Below are positions 31,940-44,799 of a stretch of 64,000 nucleotides of DNA, one piece after another; position 1 is the stretch's first letter; each line of letters begins with the position of its first letter. The position numbers and the translations under genes are program-made. Source of the DNA: Ascarosepion bandense (Eukaryota > Mollusca > Cephalopoda > Sepiida > Sepiidae); NCBI GenBank assembly GCA_037127315.1, contig JBBBDQ010000750.1, forward strand, positions 4,615,001 to 4,679,000, read 5' to 3'. A model generated the notes under the pieces. The model worked only from the letters and a program-made list of their open reading frames with translations. It did not search any database and had not been told where the DNA came from.

Positions 31940-34900
31940 ATAATTTAAAAAGAAAAAAATACATGCACTGAAATATGAAAAATAGATAAATTAAAAAAAC
32001 ATGCAAATTAATTGAAAAGAAATGAAAGAAAAATACATGCAATGTAATTAAAAATAATTAAAAATACATGAAAGGTAATTTAAAAAAGAAAGAAAGCCTA
32101 ATACATTCAATTTAATTTTTAAAAAATGAAAAAAAAATACATAGAATTTTAAAAAGAAAGAAAAATAAGTGAATTTAATTTCAAAAAGAAAGAATGAAAA
32201 ATACATGCAATGTAATTTTGAAATGAAAGTAAGAAAATACACGAAACGTAATTTCAAAAAGAAAGAAAAATACAAGCAGCATAATTTTCAAATGAAAAAT
32301 GAAAAATGAAAAATACATCCTATGCAATTTCAAAAGAAAGAAAGAAAATACCTGCAATGTAATATCAAAAAGAAAGAAAGAATATTCACGTAATGTAACT
32401 TCAAAAGAAAGAAAGAAAAATGAATGCTATGTAATTATGAAATTAAATACACGCAAAGTAATTTTAAAAAGAAATAACGAAATTATAATTTCAGAATAAA
32501 AAAAGGAAAATGCATGCAATGCAATTTCAAATATATAGAAATATAAATGTACTGTAACTTCAAAAAGAAGGTAAGAAAAATTCATGCAAAGATATTTAAA
32601 AAAGAAAGAAGTTACATGCATTGTAATTTCAAAATACAGAAATTAATATACATACAGTGTAATTTCAAATAGGATAAAAGAAATTGAAAAAAATGCATTT
32701 TAATTTTATTAATAAAGAAAAATACAAGCAATGTAATTTCAAAAATAAAGAAAGAATGCATCCAATATAATATGAAAGAGGAAGAAACAAAAATACATAC
32801 AATATAATTTTAGAATGAAAGAAAGCATAATACATGCAATGTACTTTCAAAATAAAGAAAATAAAATACATACTGAGTAATTTTACAAAGAAACAAAGAA
32901 AAATACATACTATGCACTTTCAAAATAAAGAAAATAAAATACACATAAAGAAATAACGAAAAATGCAAGTAGTGTAATTTCAAAATTAAGAAAGGAAAAT
33001 GCATGAAATTCATTTTAAAATATACAGAAATATACACGCAGTGTAATTTCGTAAAGTAATAAAGATAGGTGCAAATATATTTATAAAAAGAAAGAAGATA
33101 CATTCAATGTAATTTCAAAATAAAGAAATTAAAATTTATAGAGTGAACTTTCAAATAGAATGATAGAACAAGAAAGAAAAATAAATGCGATGTAATTTCA
33201 AGAATAAAGAAAAAATACATCCAATATAATACGAAAAAGAAAGAAACAAAAATACATTCAATGTAATTTCAGAACGAAAGAAAATACAATACATGCAATG
33301 TATTTAAAAACAAAGAAATTAAAATACATACTGTGTAATTTTAAAAAGAAAGAAAGAAAAATAAATGCTATGTAATTACAAAATAAATAAATAAATAAAT
33401 AAAATACATGCGAAGTAATTTTAAAAAGAAATAGAAAAAATGCATGTAATTTCAGAATAAAGAAAGAAAAATACATGCAATGCAATTTTAAATATACAGA
33501 AATATACATGCAGTCAAATTAAAAAAAGAATGTATGAAAAATGCATTCAAAGATATTTAAAAAAGAAGAAACATGCCATGTAATTTCAAATAAAAAAATT
33601 AAAGTACATACAGTAATTTCAAATAGGATGATAGAAAAAGAAAAAATTAAATGCAATGTAATTTCAAAAAGAAAGAAAAATGTATGCATTGTAATTTAAA
33701 AAAAAAAGAAAAATACACGCAATGCAATTACATAATAAAGAAAAAATACATGCATATAATATGAATAAGGAACAAAGAAAAATTCGTGCAATGTAATTTC
33801 AGAATGAAAGAAATTAAAATACATACGAGTAATTTCTTTAAAAGAGAAGAAAAATACATTCAATATAATCTCAAAAAGAAAGAAAGAAAACTACATGCAA
33901 TGTATTTAAAAAAAAAGAAGGGACCTACGTGCTATCAAATTTCAAAAAGAAAGAAAAATATCCTGAGTAATTTAAAAAGAAAGAACAATACATACTATGC
34001 AATTTCACAATGAAAGAAAGAAAATAGATGGTGTGTAATTTCAAAAAGAAATAACAATGAAATCTCAAAAAGTGAGAAAAATAACAATGAAATCTCACAA
34101 AGTGAGAAAAATACATGCAGTATAATTTCAATGAGAAAAATAAAAAATACATTCGATATAAATTAAAAAAAAAGAAAGAAAGACAGAAAGAAAAATAAAG
34201 GATATGTATTTTCAAAAAGATAGAAAGAAAAATAAATGCTGTGTAATTTCAAAACGAATGAAAAATACATGCAAACTAATCACAAAAAGAAAAAGATATA
34301 TGTAAAGTATTTTAAAAGAGAAAAAGAAAATATACATTCGTTGTAATCTGAAAAAGAAAGAGAGAACAAAATATGCAGAATAATTTAAAAACAAAAGACA
34401 GAAACGAATGCAATATAAATTCAAAAAGAAAGAAAGAAAAATACATGGAATGTAAATTCAAAAAGAAGGAAAGGAAATACATTCAATGTAATTTCATAAC
34501 GAATGAAAGTAAAATAAATGCAATGTAATTTTAAAAAGAAAGACAGAGAAATTAATGCAATTCGAGATCAAAAAGAAAGAAAGAAAAATACATACGATAT
34601 GAATTCAAAAAGATATAAAAAGTTACATGAAATATAATTTCTAAAAGAAAGAAAGAAGGAAAGAAAGAAAGTAAGAAAGCAAGAAAGAAAGAAAAAAAAA
34701 GAAAAATAGAAAATACATGAAATTTGAAACAGAAAGAACGAAAAAGTTTTGCCAAGTAATTTCAAAAAGAAAGAAAGAATACTTAAAATGTAGTTTCAAG
34801 AAGTTAGAAAGAAAAATGCATCCCGTATGATTTCAAAAGGAAGAAAAAATACATGGAATGCAATTTAAAAAAGAAAGGTAAATGCGTGCTGTATCATTTC

Positions 34901-35560
34901 AAAAGGGAGGAAAGTAAAATACATCCAATCTAATTTCAAAAAGAAAGGAAGAAAAATAAATGAAATGTAATTTCAAAATGAAGAAAGAATAATATATGCA
35001 ATGCAATATGAAATGAAATAAAGTATAATACATTAATTGGCATTTAAAAAGAAAGTAAACACATGCAGTGTTTTTTAAAAAGAAAGAATGAAAGGTACAT
35101 ATAATGAAGTTTAAAATAGAAAGAATCGAAATTTAAATCGTCATTTAAAAAAAGAATGAAATACAATAAATGCAATATAATTTAAAACAGAAAGAAAAAT
35201 GCATGCAATGTAGTTTAAAAAGGAAAGAAATTAAAATTCATGAAATGTAATTTCAAAAAGAAATAATGAATAATACACGCAAAGTAATTTATAAAAAAAA
35301 AAACGAAAGTAAAATACATGCAATGTCATTTCAAAAAGAAAGGAAGAAAATGATATGCAAAGTAATTTCAATAAAAAAAGAAAAAGAAATTCAATGTAAT
35401 CGCAAAAAGAAAGAGAGAAAATACATGAAATGTAAATTCAAAAAGAAAATGCTTGCAATAAAGAGAGAAAAAGACACGCAATGCAATTTCAAAAAGAAAG
35501 AAAAATATATGCAATGTAATTTCAAAAAGAAAGAAAAAATACATAGACCTTGAACAAGTT
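31940..35560. repeat. Degenerate 37-bp minisatellite, block 1
   Basis: About one hundred diverged units of the form 'atgcaatgtaatttcaaaaagaaagaaagaaaaatac'. All frames here are low-complexity K/N/I or F/L/Y strings. Smaller outposts of the same repeat lie at 27840-28070 and 29465-29650, so LINEs have inserted into or next to the array. Confidence 0.9.
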
Positions 35561-35639
35561 CTCGATGATTTTTCATGAAAAGTAATTTTTTATTTACAAA
35601 AATACTAAGAAACGTGTCCCTGAAAGTATTATCCATCGA

Positions 35640-36330
35640 TAGCCACTGCTTTTTTCATCTTTCTGGCAGCATTTGAATTCTAAGTAAAAAAAAAACTAAA
35701 AAACTAAAAAAACCAGAAGCCTTTTGAGGCTAACTAATACGCCGGGTAGGGTAGAACTTCCCATTTAAGTATTTCTAAGTACGTTTTTACCAGTTTTTCA
35801 GCATGTGGCCAAGCGTTGTCATGTTGCCAAAATCTCTTGGTTGTGTTTCTGCTCGTATAGCTGTTCACACTTGTTTGAAGTCTCTCAGCTTCAACTCGTA
35901 CGGCACTCGATGTCTTTGCTCTTGAATAACTCCTAATGCGCATGTTTTCAAACGTTTCGAAACTGTTCTGTGATCAATTCATAATGATTCTGCAAGTTCA
36001 GCTTGCGTCTGACATGTGTCTTCTTGAAGTAATGCCTTCAATCCTTCGTCTTCAAACTTTTTCGGGGCTCAAGAGCGTTCTCTATTTTCAACCTCAACAT
36101 CATTATTTTGAAGCGTCTAAACCAATCACCGCATGTTGTTTCCGACAGAGTATTGTGAACATAAGTCTCAACAAGAATTTTGTGTGCTTTATCTGCAGAT
36201 TTCTTTTGAATAGACTAGTGCAGTAAAATTTCCCACAGATATACTTTGTTTGGCACGAAATACAATATGTTCAATGTTATGAAAAACAAAGTTGTTTACT
36301 TTTTGGCGAAATGACATATACTGAATTTCA
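35640..36330 (-). mobile_element. Mariner-family transposase fossil, internally deleted
   Basis: The minus strand has an N-terminal DNA-binding part (KILVETYVHNTLSETTCGDWFRRFK, split here as LVETYVHNTLSETT and CGDWFRRFK), ALEPRKSLK, after frameshifts RVPYELKLRD, then KRFWQHDNAWPHAEKLVKTY and LKWEVLPYPAY. The first catalytic aspartate block (GDEKW type) is deleted; the HDN.RPH-type second block remains as HDNAWPH. Terminal repeats are not identifiable. It lies within the 37-bp array. Confidence 0.8.
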
Positions 36331-36399
36331 AGCTTGCTTATAGTAATTCCTTATAAGCATCCGAAACTACACGCACGCAGTTCAGGGAAAGACATCTGT

Positions 36400-38660
36400 T
36401 GGAAAACAGTGAGAGCTTATTCAAGGTTCAAATAGTTTCTGAAAGAAGCAAAACTTACATGCAAATTAATTACAAAAAAAGAAAGAAAATATATTTAAAA
36501 AAGAAAGACAGGACAATACATTCAAAGAAATCTAAAAAAGAACGAGAAAAATATACATGTAATGTAAATTCAAAAAGAAAGAAAGAAAGAAAAATACATG
36601 CGGTTTCATTAAAAAAAGAAAGAAGTACAACAGATACAAAGTAATTTACGAAAGGAAGAAAGAAAAGAAAACATTCAATGTAATTTCAAAAAGAAAGAAA
36701 GAAAAATACATGCAATGTAATTTCAAAAAGAAAGAAAGAAAAGAACATTCAATGTAATTTCAAAAAGAAAGAAAGAAAAGAACATTCAATGTAATTTCAA
36801 AAAGAAAGAAAGAAAAATACATGCAATGTAATTTCAAAAAGAAAGAAAGAAAAGAACATTCAATGTAATTTCAAAAAGAAAGAAAGAAAAGAACATTCAA
36901 TGTAATTTAAAAAAGAAAGAAAGAAAAGAACATTCAATGTAATTTAAAAAAGAAAGAAAGAAAAATACATGCAATGTAATTTAAAAAAGAAAGAAAGAAA
37001 AGAACATTCAATGTAATTTCAAAAAGAAAGAAAGAAAAGAACATTCAATGTAATTTAAAAAAGAAAGAAAGAAAAATACATGCAATGTAATTTAAAAAAG
37101 AAAGAAAGAAAAGAACATTCAATGTAATTTCAAAAAGAAAGAAAGAAAAGAACATTCAATGTAATTTCAAAAAGAAAGAAAGAAAAGAACATTCAATGTA
37201 ATTTCAAAAAGAAAGAAAGAAAAGAACATTCAATGTAATTTCAAAAAGAAAGAAAGAAAAATACATGCAATGTAATTTCAAAAAGAAAAATATAATAAAT
37301 TCAATGTAATTGCACCTTGAAAGAATGTTAAATTCATGCAGTGTCATTTAAAAAAGAATGGAAATGAAAATGCATGCAATGTAATTTCCAAACGAAAGAC
37401 AGAAAAATACAAGTAGTAAGAAAATAGGATACATGCAATAAATTTCAAAGAGCAAGAATGAAACATAGATGCAATATTATTTCAAAAAGACAGAAAGTAA
37501 AATATATATAACGTAATTTAAAAAATAAAGAAACAAAAGTAAATCCAATGTAATTTAAAAAAGAATGAAAGAAAATACTTTCAATGTAATTTCAAATAGA
37601 AAAAAAGATATACATGCTAAGCAATTTCTAGCAAAAAGAAAGAATAATACATGCTGTGTAGTTTCAAAAAGAAACAAAGAAAATATATGCTATGTAATTT
37701 GAAGTACAAAGAATGAACATACATGCAATTTAATTTAAAAAAGAAAGAAAGAATAATTCATGCTGTTTAATTTCAAAACGAAAAAGTAAAATACAATGGA
37801 ATTTGAAAAAGAAAGAAAGTAAATGCTTGTAATATAACGGCGTGAAGAAATAAATAAATAAAAAATGCATGCATTGTAATTTCAGTAAGAAATCATGAGT
37901 AATACTTGCTGTGTAATTTCAAAAATAAAGAAAAAAATAAATGCTGTTTAATTCTAAAAATGACGATTAAGAAAAATACACGTAATGTAACTTCACAAAG
38001 AGAGAAAGAAAAATAAATTAAAGTTAATTTTCAAAAGAAAAACAGAAAACTACGTTCCATTGAAAAAGAGAGGATGACAAATATATTTAATGCATTTTCA
38101 AAAAAAAAGGAAGAAAAATACGTGCAATGTCTGTAAAAGCAAAAATTCAATAGATTCAATGTAATTTCAAAAAGAAAGTAAGAAAATACATACTGTGCAA
38201 TTTCAAAAAGAAAGAAAGAATAATTCATACTATGTAATTTCAGAAAGAAAAGAAAAATGCATGCAATGTAAATTCAGAAAGAAAGAATTAAAAATACATT
38301 CAATGTAATCTCAAAAAGAAAGAGAGAAATATACATGCAATTTAATTTAAAAAAGAAACGAAGAAAAATACATGAAATGCAATTTCAAATATAAAGAAAA
38401 AATACATGCATTATAATTTCAAAAAGAAAAGAGAAAAATACATATAATGCAAATTCAGCAAGAAAGAAAAAATACAATGAATTGTTATTTCGAAAAGAAA
38501 GAAAGAATAATACATGCAGCATAATTCAAAAAGAAGAAAAAATTACATGCTGTGTAAATTTAGAAAGAAAGAAAAAAGCATATATGCAATGCAATTTCCA
38601 AAAGAAAGAAAAATAGATTCAATGTTATTTCAAAAAGAAAAAAAAACTGACTCTCTAATA
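36400..38660. repeat. 37-bp minisatellite, block 2 with homogeneous core
   Basis: Between 36655 and 37290 the units are nearly identical and alternate between 'gaacattcaatgtaatttc' and 'atacatgcaatgtaatttc' variants, each followed by 'aaaaagaaagaaagaaaa'. Outside the core the units decay. Confidence 0.95.
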
Positions 38661-38684
38661 TAAAAAAAAAGCATTGCTAATTGA

Positions 38685-39020
38685 TTGATTCGAGGCTTAC
38701 AAGCCTTTTGCCGGCTATTTGAAGACACAAAATACTTTCAGATTATATGAAGATTTTAAAAAATAATGTTTTAGTTATACATCACTTAATAATTAACTCA
38801 TAACTGAGGGTGTAGCAGCGGATTCATACCTTTTTTAAGGTGAATATTACAAGCCAAATTAACATCTTTGATTAAAAATTCTTACTTGTTATCCCTTACA
38901 TACCTACACATCCAAACTTGCAACTCTTGGTATTCCCAAGCGGTCACCAATTTAAGTACTGACCAGGTTCGACGTTGCTTAACTTTAATGATCGTATGTG
39001 ATGTTGCCGTATGCTAAAAT
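38685..39020 (-). mobile_element. SINE with 5S-rRNA-like head and (ATTG)n tail
   Basis: 38905-39018 matches the reverse complement of the middle and 3' part of 5S rRNA: 'ggtattcccaagcggtcaccaatttaagtactgaccagg', which includes the internal-promoter region. The 3' end of the element on the minus strand is 'aatcaatcaat' at about 38685. It has no function as 5S rRNA. Confidence 0.65.
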
Positions 39021-39039
39021 GAAGTAAATAATAATACAT

Positions 39040-39240
39040 GCACAGTAATTTTTAAAAAAGAAAGAAGGAGCAAAATATACACATTCTGTAATTAAAAAGA
39101 GGGAACAAACGAAATATACATAATGTGTAATATTAAAAAATGAAAGATGTAAAGAAAAATACATTATGTGTAATTAAAAAAAAAGATCAAAAGAAAAAGA
39201 TATACTGTGTAATTTAAAAAGAAGTTAAAATACATACAGT
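39040..39240. repeat. 37-bp minisatellite, block 3
   Basis: Diverged units of the same array between the SINE and the palindrome. Confidence 0.75.
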
Positions 39241-39242
39241 GT

Positions 39243-39848
39243 ACAGTATTTACATTATTCGGACTATTGTCCTCATCATTGTTGCCATTTGTACGACGTT
39301 TCGGCCGTTGTACGCTTCGGCCTTCTCCAGGTGATAGGAATTTCGAACCGAAACTTTATTACAATCACTAGGGTATATAAACTTCATTGCTTGCGTAGTA
39401 GTGCCTCTTTTGGAAGTCATGAGTTATCTCCTTCTAACCCTGTAAGTTACTCGTTCACCACTGCTGTAGCCTGGTACTGAACTCAAAACTCTTTGGGTCA
39501 AGTCACAGGAACTAACCAACGTCTATATCCATTGGGCCATATGGGTCCTTAAGGACACATGGCCCAGTACCTGTGACTTGACCCAGAGAGTTGTGAGTTC
39601 AATACCAGGCTACAGCAGTGGTGAACAAGTAACTTACAGGGTTAGAGGGAGATAATTCATGAATCCTAAAAGAGGCACTACTACGCAAGGAATAAAGTTC
39701 ATATACCCCAGTGATTGTAATAAAGGGTTCGGTTCGAAATTCCTAGCACCTGAAGAAGGTCGGAGCCTACATAGGCCGAAACATCGTACAAATAGCAACA
39801 AAGATGAGGACAATAGTCAGAATAATGTAAATACTGTAAATACTACCT
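39243..39848. mobile_element. ~600-bp palindrome of inverted PLE pseudo-LTRs
   Basis: Two ~300-bp arms meet exactly at 39550/39551 (TCCTT|AAGGA) with no spacer; the left arm carries a ~24-bp extra segment. Each arm holds 'tatttacattattcggactattgtcctcatc', 'ggccgaaac.tcgtac' and 'gggttagagggagata'. The core CTGAAGA (39750-39756) .. GGCCGAAACATC (39774-39785) resembles a minimal hammerhead. Sequence relatives are at 18235-18640 (with RT scrap) and 53111-53450. Confidence 0.8.
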
Positions 39849-39869
39849 CATCCCAGAAATATGGCCACA

Positions 39870-40845
39870 TACAGTATAATTAAAAAAATAAAAAAGGACG
39901 AAAGAAAGAAAAGAGATACTGTGTAATTTAAAAGAAAGAGCGAGGAATTACTGTTTAAAGAAGAAAGAAGAAAAAATAAATAGTGTGACTGAATAATGAA
40001 AGAACAAAATGAAAATATATGCTGTTTAATTTTCAAAAATGAAAGGATCAAAGAAAAATACATGCTGTGCAATTAAAGCAAAAACGAAAGAACAATAAAA
40101 ACTGTAGAATTTAAGAAGTTAGAATACATACGGTGTAATTTTAAAAAAAAGTAAGAAATAAAAATACATACTGTGCCATTTTCAAAAAGAGCGATAAAAT
40201 ACTGTGTAAGTTTAAAAATGAAGAAGAAAAAATAAATACAATTTAATTCAATAAGGAAAGAACAAAAGAAAAATACATGCTGTGAAACTTTGAAAAATGA
40301 AAGATCAAAAGAAAAATACATGCTATGAAAAAATAAAAAAATAAAAGAACAGAAGAAAAATAGACGCTGTAAAAATGAAAGAAGAAAAGAAAAATACCTG
40401 CTGTGTAATTTTCAATTATGGTAGAACAAAAAAATACATAATCTGTAATTTTTAAAATGAAAGGAAAAAATAAAAAATACATGCTCCGTTTTTTAAAAAA
40501 TGAAAGAACAAAAGAAAAATACATACAGTGTAATTTAAAAAAATGAAAAACAAAAGAAAAATACATGCTGTGTAATTTTAAAAAATGCAAGAACAAAAGA
40601 AAAATACATGCAGTGTAATTTTCAAAAATGAAAGAACAAAAGAAAAATGCATGCTGTGTAATTTTTCAAAATAAAAGAACAAAAGAAACACATGCATTGT
40701 AATTTTAAAAATGAAAGAACGAAAGAAAAATACATGCATTGTAATTTTAAAAAATGAAATAACAAAAGAAAAATACATGCGGTGTAATTTAAAAAATGAT
40801 ATAACAAAAGAAAAATACATGCTGTGTAATTTTTACAAATAAGGC
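39870..40845. repeat. 37-bp minisatellite, block 4
   Basis: Units here change to 'aaagaacaaaagaaaaatacatgctgtgtaatttt', a related but distinct variant that is fairly homogeneous at 40490-40830. Confidence 0.9.
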
Positions 40846-40999
40846 AAACATGACACTGAATATTCTTTTTTTGTCGGATTGGTCAAAAGGATCTATTTAT
40901 TTTTTGTTGGGTTATCAAAAAAGATAAATACTCACAAGTTTCGACTTCTTTTATGCTGTGATGAAATTTTGCATAGAATTCCAACTCAGAGTTATATCG

Positions 41000-41985
41000 T
41001 CCCCTAGAACTGAAGGCTAGAAAATATTTCTACACATACTCGTTCATACATATCTACCAAGTTTTCTAAATGATCCTTAAAACATACTGAGTTAATTACT
41101 CCAGTTCATTAAATGTTATCTCTCTTCCAAGAATTGATGGGGACTTCCTTTCTAACATTTTGTTTAAATTCATGTGGCTTATTAAGATCTTCATTACGTC
41201 ATTATTTTCTCTCCGTGTTACATATGCTATCTACTTTAATTGTTCTTCGACGAGTATGGTTTCTGTTAATTTCTTTGACAGTGATTCTATAGAGGTAGTT
41301 CCTGTGGTTTGAAGAAGTATAGTTCTTAGACTTAGTCTCGAAGACAGTTTTAATAATTGATCTGAGAAAGCGTTTGTATAGTGTTATCAGATTAGAAATT
41401 TATGAAATGGTTGGGTCTCATGTATCACATTCATATGAGATTCAAGATCAGGCTAGACTGAGCTAGTGGCAATTTTGACTGACACCGCAAGTTGCTACAA
41501 AGCCAAAACATTAATTTGAGAACTCGAGTCACGTTCTTGATATTACTTGAGTTCTCAGATGAGTTTTTTGACTTTGTTGCAATTTAGGGTGTTCTGCAAA
41601 GCTTTATCTGGTACAGCCTATTCTATATCCAATTTCCTTATCTTCTATACTAAATTTGTTATAACTGACCCATACACCTAGATATTTGACATATTTAGTA
41701 GTTACTAATTCCACATTCTAAATTTCAATGATGAATTCTAGGCATGTACCATCACTGCATTCATTCTCATTTTAGATTATATTTTCTGTTTTGGAAATAT
41801 TTATCTTGAGTCTTGCTTCTTTGAGCACTTGGTAAACGATGTTGAACATTCGTTCAAGATCATTCTTATCTCAACTATGAATGACTATGGCATCAGCATA
41901 GACTCTATCCCTCATCATCGATACATTGGCATCTGGTAGAAAATCAAGAACGCTGTTTTCTATTAACAGATTGGTTTTGGGGTCT
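41000..41985 (-). mobile_element. LINE RT remnant, another family
   Basis: Read 41985 to 41000. LPDANVSMMRDRVYADAIVI (the YADD box reads YADA), DKNDLERMFNIVYQVLKEAR, LKINISKTEN, then KYVKYLGVWVSYN, which is the block after the palm. Further parts show MKILISHMNLNKMLE. Multiple stops. It resembles neither of the two main LINE types here. The catalytic aspartate is lost. Confidence 0.6.
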
Positions 41986-42321
41986 GGGAATGTGTTCAAA
42001 CAGCCCACAAGAATTACAATGTCGCAGTTACCGGGAAATGAAGTCTGTAGGAGAACCAGTGGACTGAACCAATTTCATGCGCGACATAGTCCACATAGTT
42101 ATAGAGCCAACAACAGCATGCAAAGTTCCGTGTTGACAACTGTAATTCATAGCCTCGTAGAGTCAACACAGCAGCCGGAACCGACAATTAATCTGAAATT
42201 GCTGGAACCGTGACATTGGGTAAAAAACCACAACAGTCTTCAAGTGTTCTATTAGCGAAGTCATGTGTGCTACCTGGCACATTTTGTATCGGGTAGGGAC
42301 CAAAAATCGTCTTTCAGTTGC

Positions 42322-42384
42322 ATCTCTGTCCTCGAAGACAGAGTGCGGCTCAATTATAGCTCTGTCCGAGAACAGAGATGCATC
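42322..42384. repeat. 15-bp inverted repeat
   Basis: GCATCTCTGTCCTCG and CGAGAACAGAGATGC with one mismatch, about 33 bp apart. A MITE-like hairpin. Confidence 0.7.
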
Positions 42385-42419
42385 TGAGAAAAATTACACT
42401 GCGTAGATCCCGGGAACAG

Positions 42420-42620
42420 CGTCGCGAGATCATTGCACCAGAGGGGTGGACCAGGTGCTAGCCACCGGGGCCAGCGCGACCGGCGATGGTGGTAAATGGG
42501 GAATTTTTTTCCTTCGCGCGTTCGTACGCGTCCGGGTTCCCGACGTTAAAACCGACCTAGAGCGATATATGACACAAGGTCGTTTTTTAACGTGGGGAAC
42601 CAGGACGCGTAAGAACATAA
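42420..42620. other. GC-rich island with inverted repeat
   Basis: It stands out by base composition. Arms of ~34 bp at about 42527-42561 and 42574-42610 pair imperfectly ('cgcgtcc.ggttccc.acgttaaaa..cgacct'). The frame is open on both strands and encodes related peptides (RVRVPDVK and RVLVPHVK) because of the symmetry. No family is recognised. Confidence 0.5.
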
Positions 42621-43069
42621 GTAAATATCGTCATTTGTCAGCTGAAGTGCTGTGTCCGGTGTCGCATGGTTAAACAGGAACATTCTGCTACCATGAAAGA
42701 TAAAGAATGCCGAAAAAAAGTGTCTGATACCTCCTGCATTGTATATGTAATGGAGATATATCACATATCTGTTATCATAAAAACATTCTAGCCCAAAACC
42801 TAACGAAGTTAGCCACTGTTCTGCGTCGAGTTAGCGGTGATTATTTCCATCAGTTATTCTAAGTACACACCTAATACCATATATATAAAACATCATATCT
42901 ATCTGGTACCCACTGTTTGACACTGTTCGAACTCGGATAATTCGTGCCTCCTTGTCATGAGCAGCTTATTCAGTATTCACACTGATGTATCAGAAGACAT
43001 AACACAAGAAATACAGGTATAGGCATTTCCTTGACGCCAGAGTAAGAAGCCAACACCTATCATTTTTCT

Positions 43070-43800
43070 TCTTCTATGTGACGTAGGCCATCATGACCTT
43101 CCACGTCATCCTATCCCTTGTAGCTCTAGACACTCTTTCTTCTGTTATCCCTCCCAAACCCTACTTCGCCATCCAACTGCTCAAGCCCATCAAGTATGCC
43201 ATGCGTTGCTTTATTCTGTCTCTCCGTCCCCAGAGTATCAGATTCTCCAAGATCTCCTTCCTTATTCAGTCAGTTGTGCCATACGTGATAGAAACCTGGG
43301 GGATCATGTCTCGAAAGAGACATGACTGACTGGGCAGAACATTTTCTCTTAGTAGTTTGACATTACTTTCTGCGGTAGACTGGTTGCCCTCAAAGGCTAT
43401 AGAACCCAATCTGTCCTGTTATTTAAACTATAACTGGAGAAAAGGGGCAGATTAATACTTCAACTGTCTTTTCCGGATGCTAAGTATCAGTTTCCTTTTT
43501 GAGTCCATCCTCTCCAAAACCTCGTAGTTGCTCACATCTTCTGCCCATGGTATCCCCAACATCCTTCTGTAGAACGATATTTCAGTTGTTTCAAATCTTT
43601 CCTTCATCTTTGATGAATTTTTTCAGCATTCGCTGTCGTTATTGAAGAACAGACACCACATATCAATCCAGTACTCTATTTTTTTATTTCCAGCGACATT
43701 TTCCTGTCTCTTAATACTCTACTCAACTTCTGGAATGCATTCTTGGCGATGCCAATACGCCTTCGAATCTCAAAGTTATACTTACCTTTTTTTGTTAGGT
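43070..43800 (-). mobile_element. RTE-like LINE 3' fragment split by a SINE
   Basis: 43070-43265 is the reverse of the LINE 3' end ('cttctatgtgacgtaggccatcatgac'), and 43470-43800 continues with the EIRRRIGIAKNAFQKLSRVL block on the minus strand. A SINE (43267-43465) interrupts it. It is decayed with stops. Confidence 0.75.
43267..43465 (-). mobile_element. tRNA-derived SINE, 3' part, diverged
   Basis: The hairpin 'catgtctcgaaagagacatg' is intact at 43306-43325 while the rest has diverged. The promoter half is missing. Confidence 0.8.
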
Positions 43801-43809
43801 ATTTTAATT

Positions 43810-44180
43810 TCAACCGAAATATGGTCCTACTGAAGGATGTTGAGGATGCCATGGACAGAACAGGTGGGCAACTACGCGGTTCTGGAGAGGTAAACACGAA
43901 AACGAAACTGATATCCAACACCAGGAAAAGACAGCTGAAGTTTTTGAAACATGAAGAGAGGAAGGAGGGCTTTGAGAATCTGATACTAATGGGATGGATA
44001 GAAGAAGGAAAAACAGGGGAAAGCAACACGTGACATGCTTAGTAGACTTGAGCAGATGGGTGGCTGAGCGTAGTTTGAGTGGGTTAACACGACAAGGGGT
44101 GTAAAGGGCTACAAGGGATAGAGAGATGTGGAAGGCCATGATCACCTACGCCCTGAAGGAAGACGGCGCATAGAAGAAGA
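43810..44180 (+). mobile_element. RTE-like LINE 3' fragment
   Basis: The plus strand has 'agacagctgaagtttttgaaacatgaagagaggaaggagggcttt' (a RQLKFLKH.ERKEGFENL block) and the 3' end 'acgccctgaaggaagacggcgcatagaagaagaa'. It stands head to head with the 43070-43800 fragment. Confidence 0.75.
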
Positions 44181-44365
44181 AACATTTCCTTTCCATATTA
44201 TTAGCTTATGACTTGAAGCACGCCAGTGTACATACGAGATGTTTAGGTGAGTATTTTTGTTTATTATTTTTGTCAGCTTTATCTTATTAGCACACAAAAA
44301 GGGCACGCATATTTACGCGCGCACACTAACATACAAACACACACACACTTACAAACACTAACATG

Positions 44366-44368
<3 letters not shown>

Positions 44369-44426
<58 letters not shown>
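44369..44426. repeat. (CA)n microsatellite
   Basis: About 29 CA units. Confidence 0.95.
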
Positions 44427-44431
<5 letters not shown>

Positions 44432-44613
44432 AAAAACACTTCCGCACAGAATCACAGATTTTCAAATAATAGTGGTTTAAAATGTGAAATAATCTCGACC
44501 TTCTTCCTTCATGCGGGACAGGGGTGATTTTAAACTTTATTTTGATGCCTCATAAAAGATAAAATAGTTCTTGTCCTTATACCATTGCACAGTACTATAT
44601 ATATAACTCAACA

Positions 44614-44655
44614 CATTTAAACGGTTAAATATAAGTTAAGTTTTCCTCTTAATAT

Positions 44656-44696
<41 letters not shown>

Positions 44697-44735
44697 GAGG
44701 AAAACTTAAATTATATTTAAGTGTTTAAATATCTT
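44614..44735. repeat. Inverted repeat with (TA)n loop
   Basis: 'taagttttcctcttaatatta' (left) and 'taatattaagaggaaaactta' (right) frame a (TA)n tract, and the arms extend imperfectly to about 45 bp each. A third, direct copy of the arm follows at 44735-44756. Confidence 0.8.
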
Positions 44736-44799
44736 GAGTTTTCCTCTCAATATTTCATATGGCTCTGGATGATATTCATTGAACTCTCTATTCTTATCT

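Noticed and set aside
36655..37290. Regular repeats with spacers resembling a CRISPR array
   Set aside because: The 37-bp units are directly contiguous, AT-rich and contain no unique spacers; the DNA is eukaryotic.
38905..39018. 5S rRNA gene
   Set aside because: Only part matches, with many substitutions, and it continues into a SINE body and tail.
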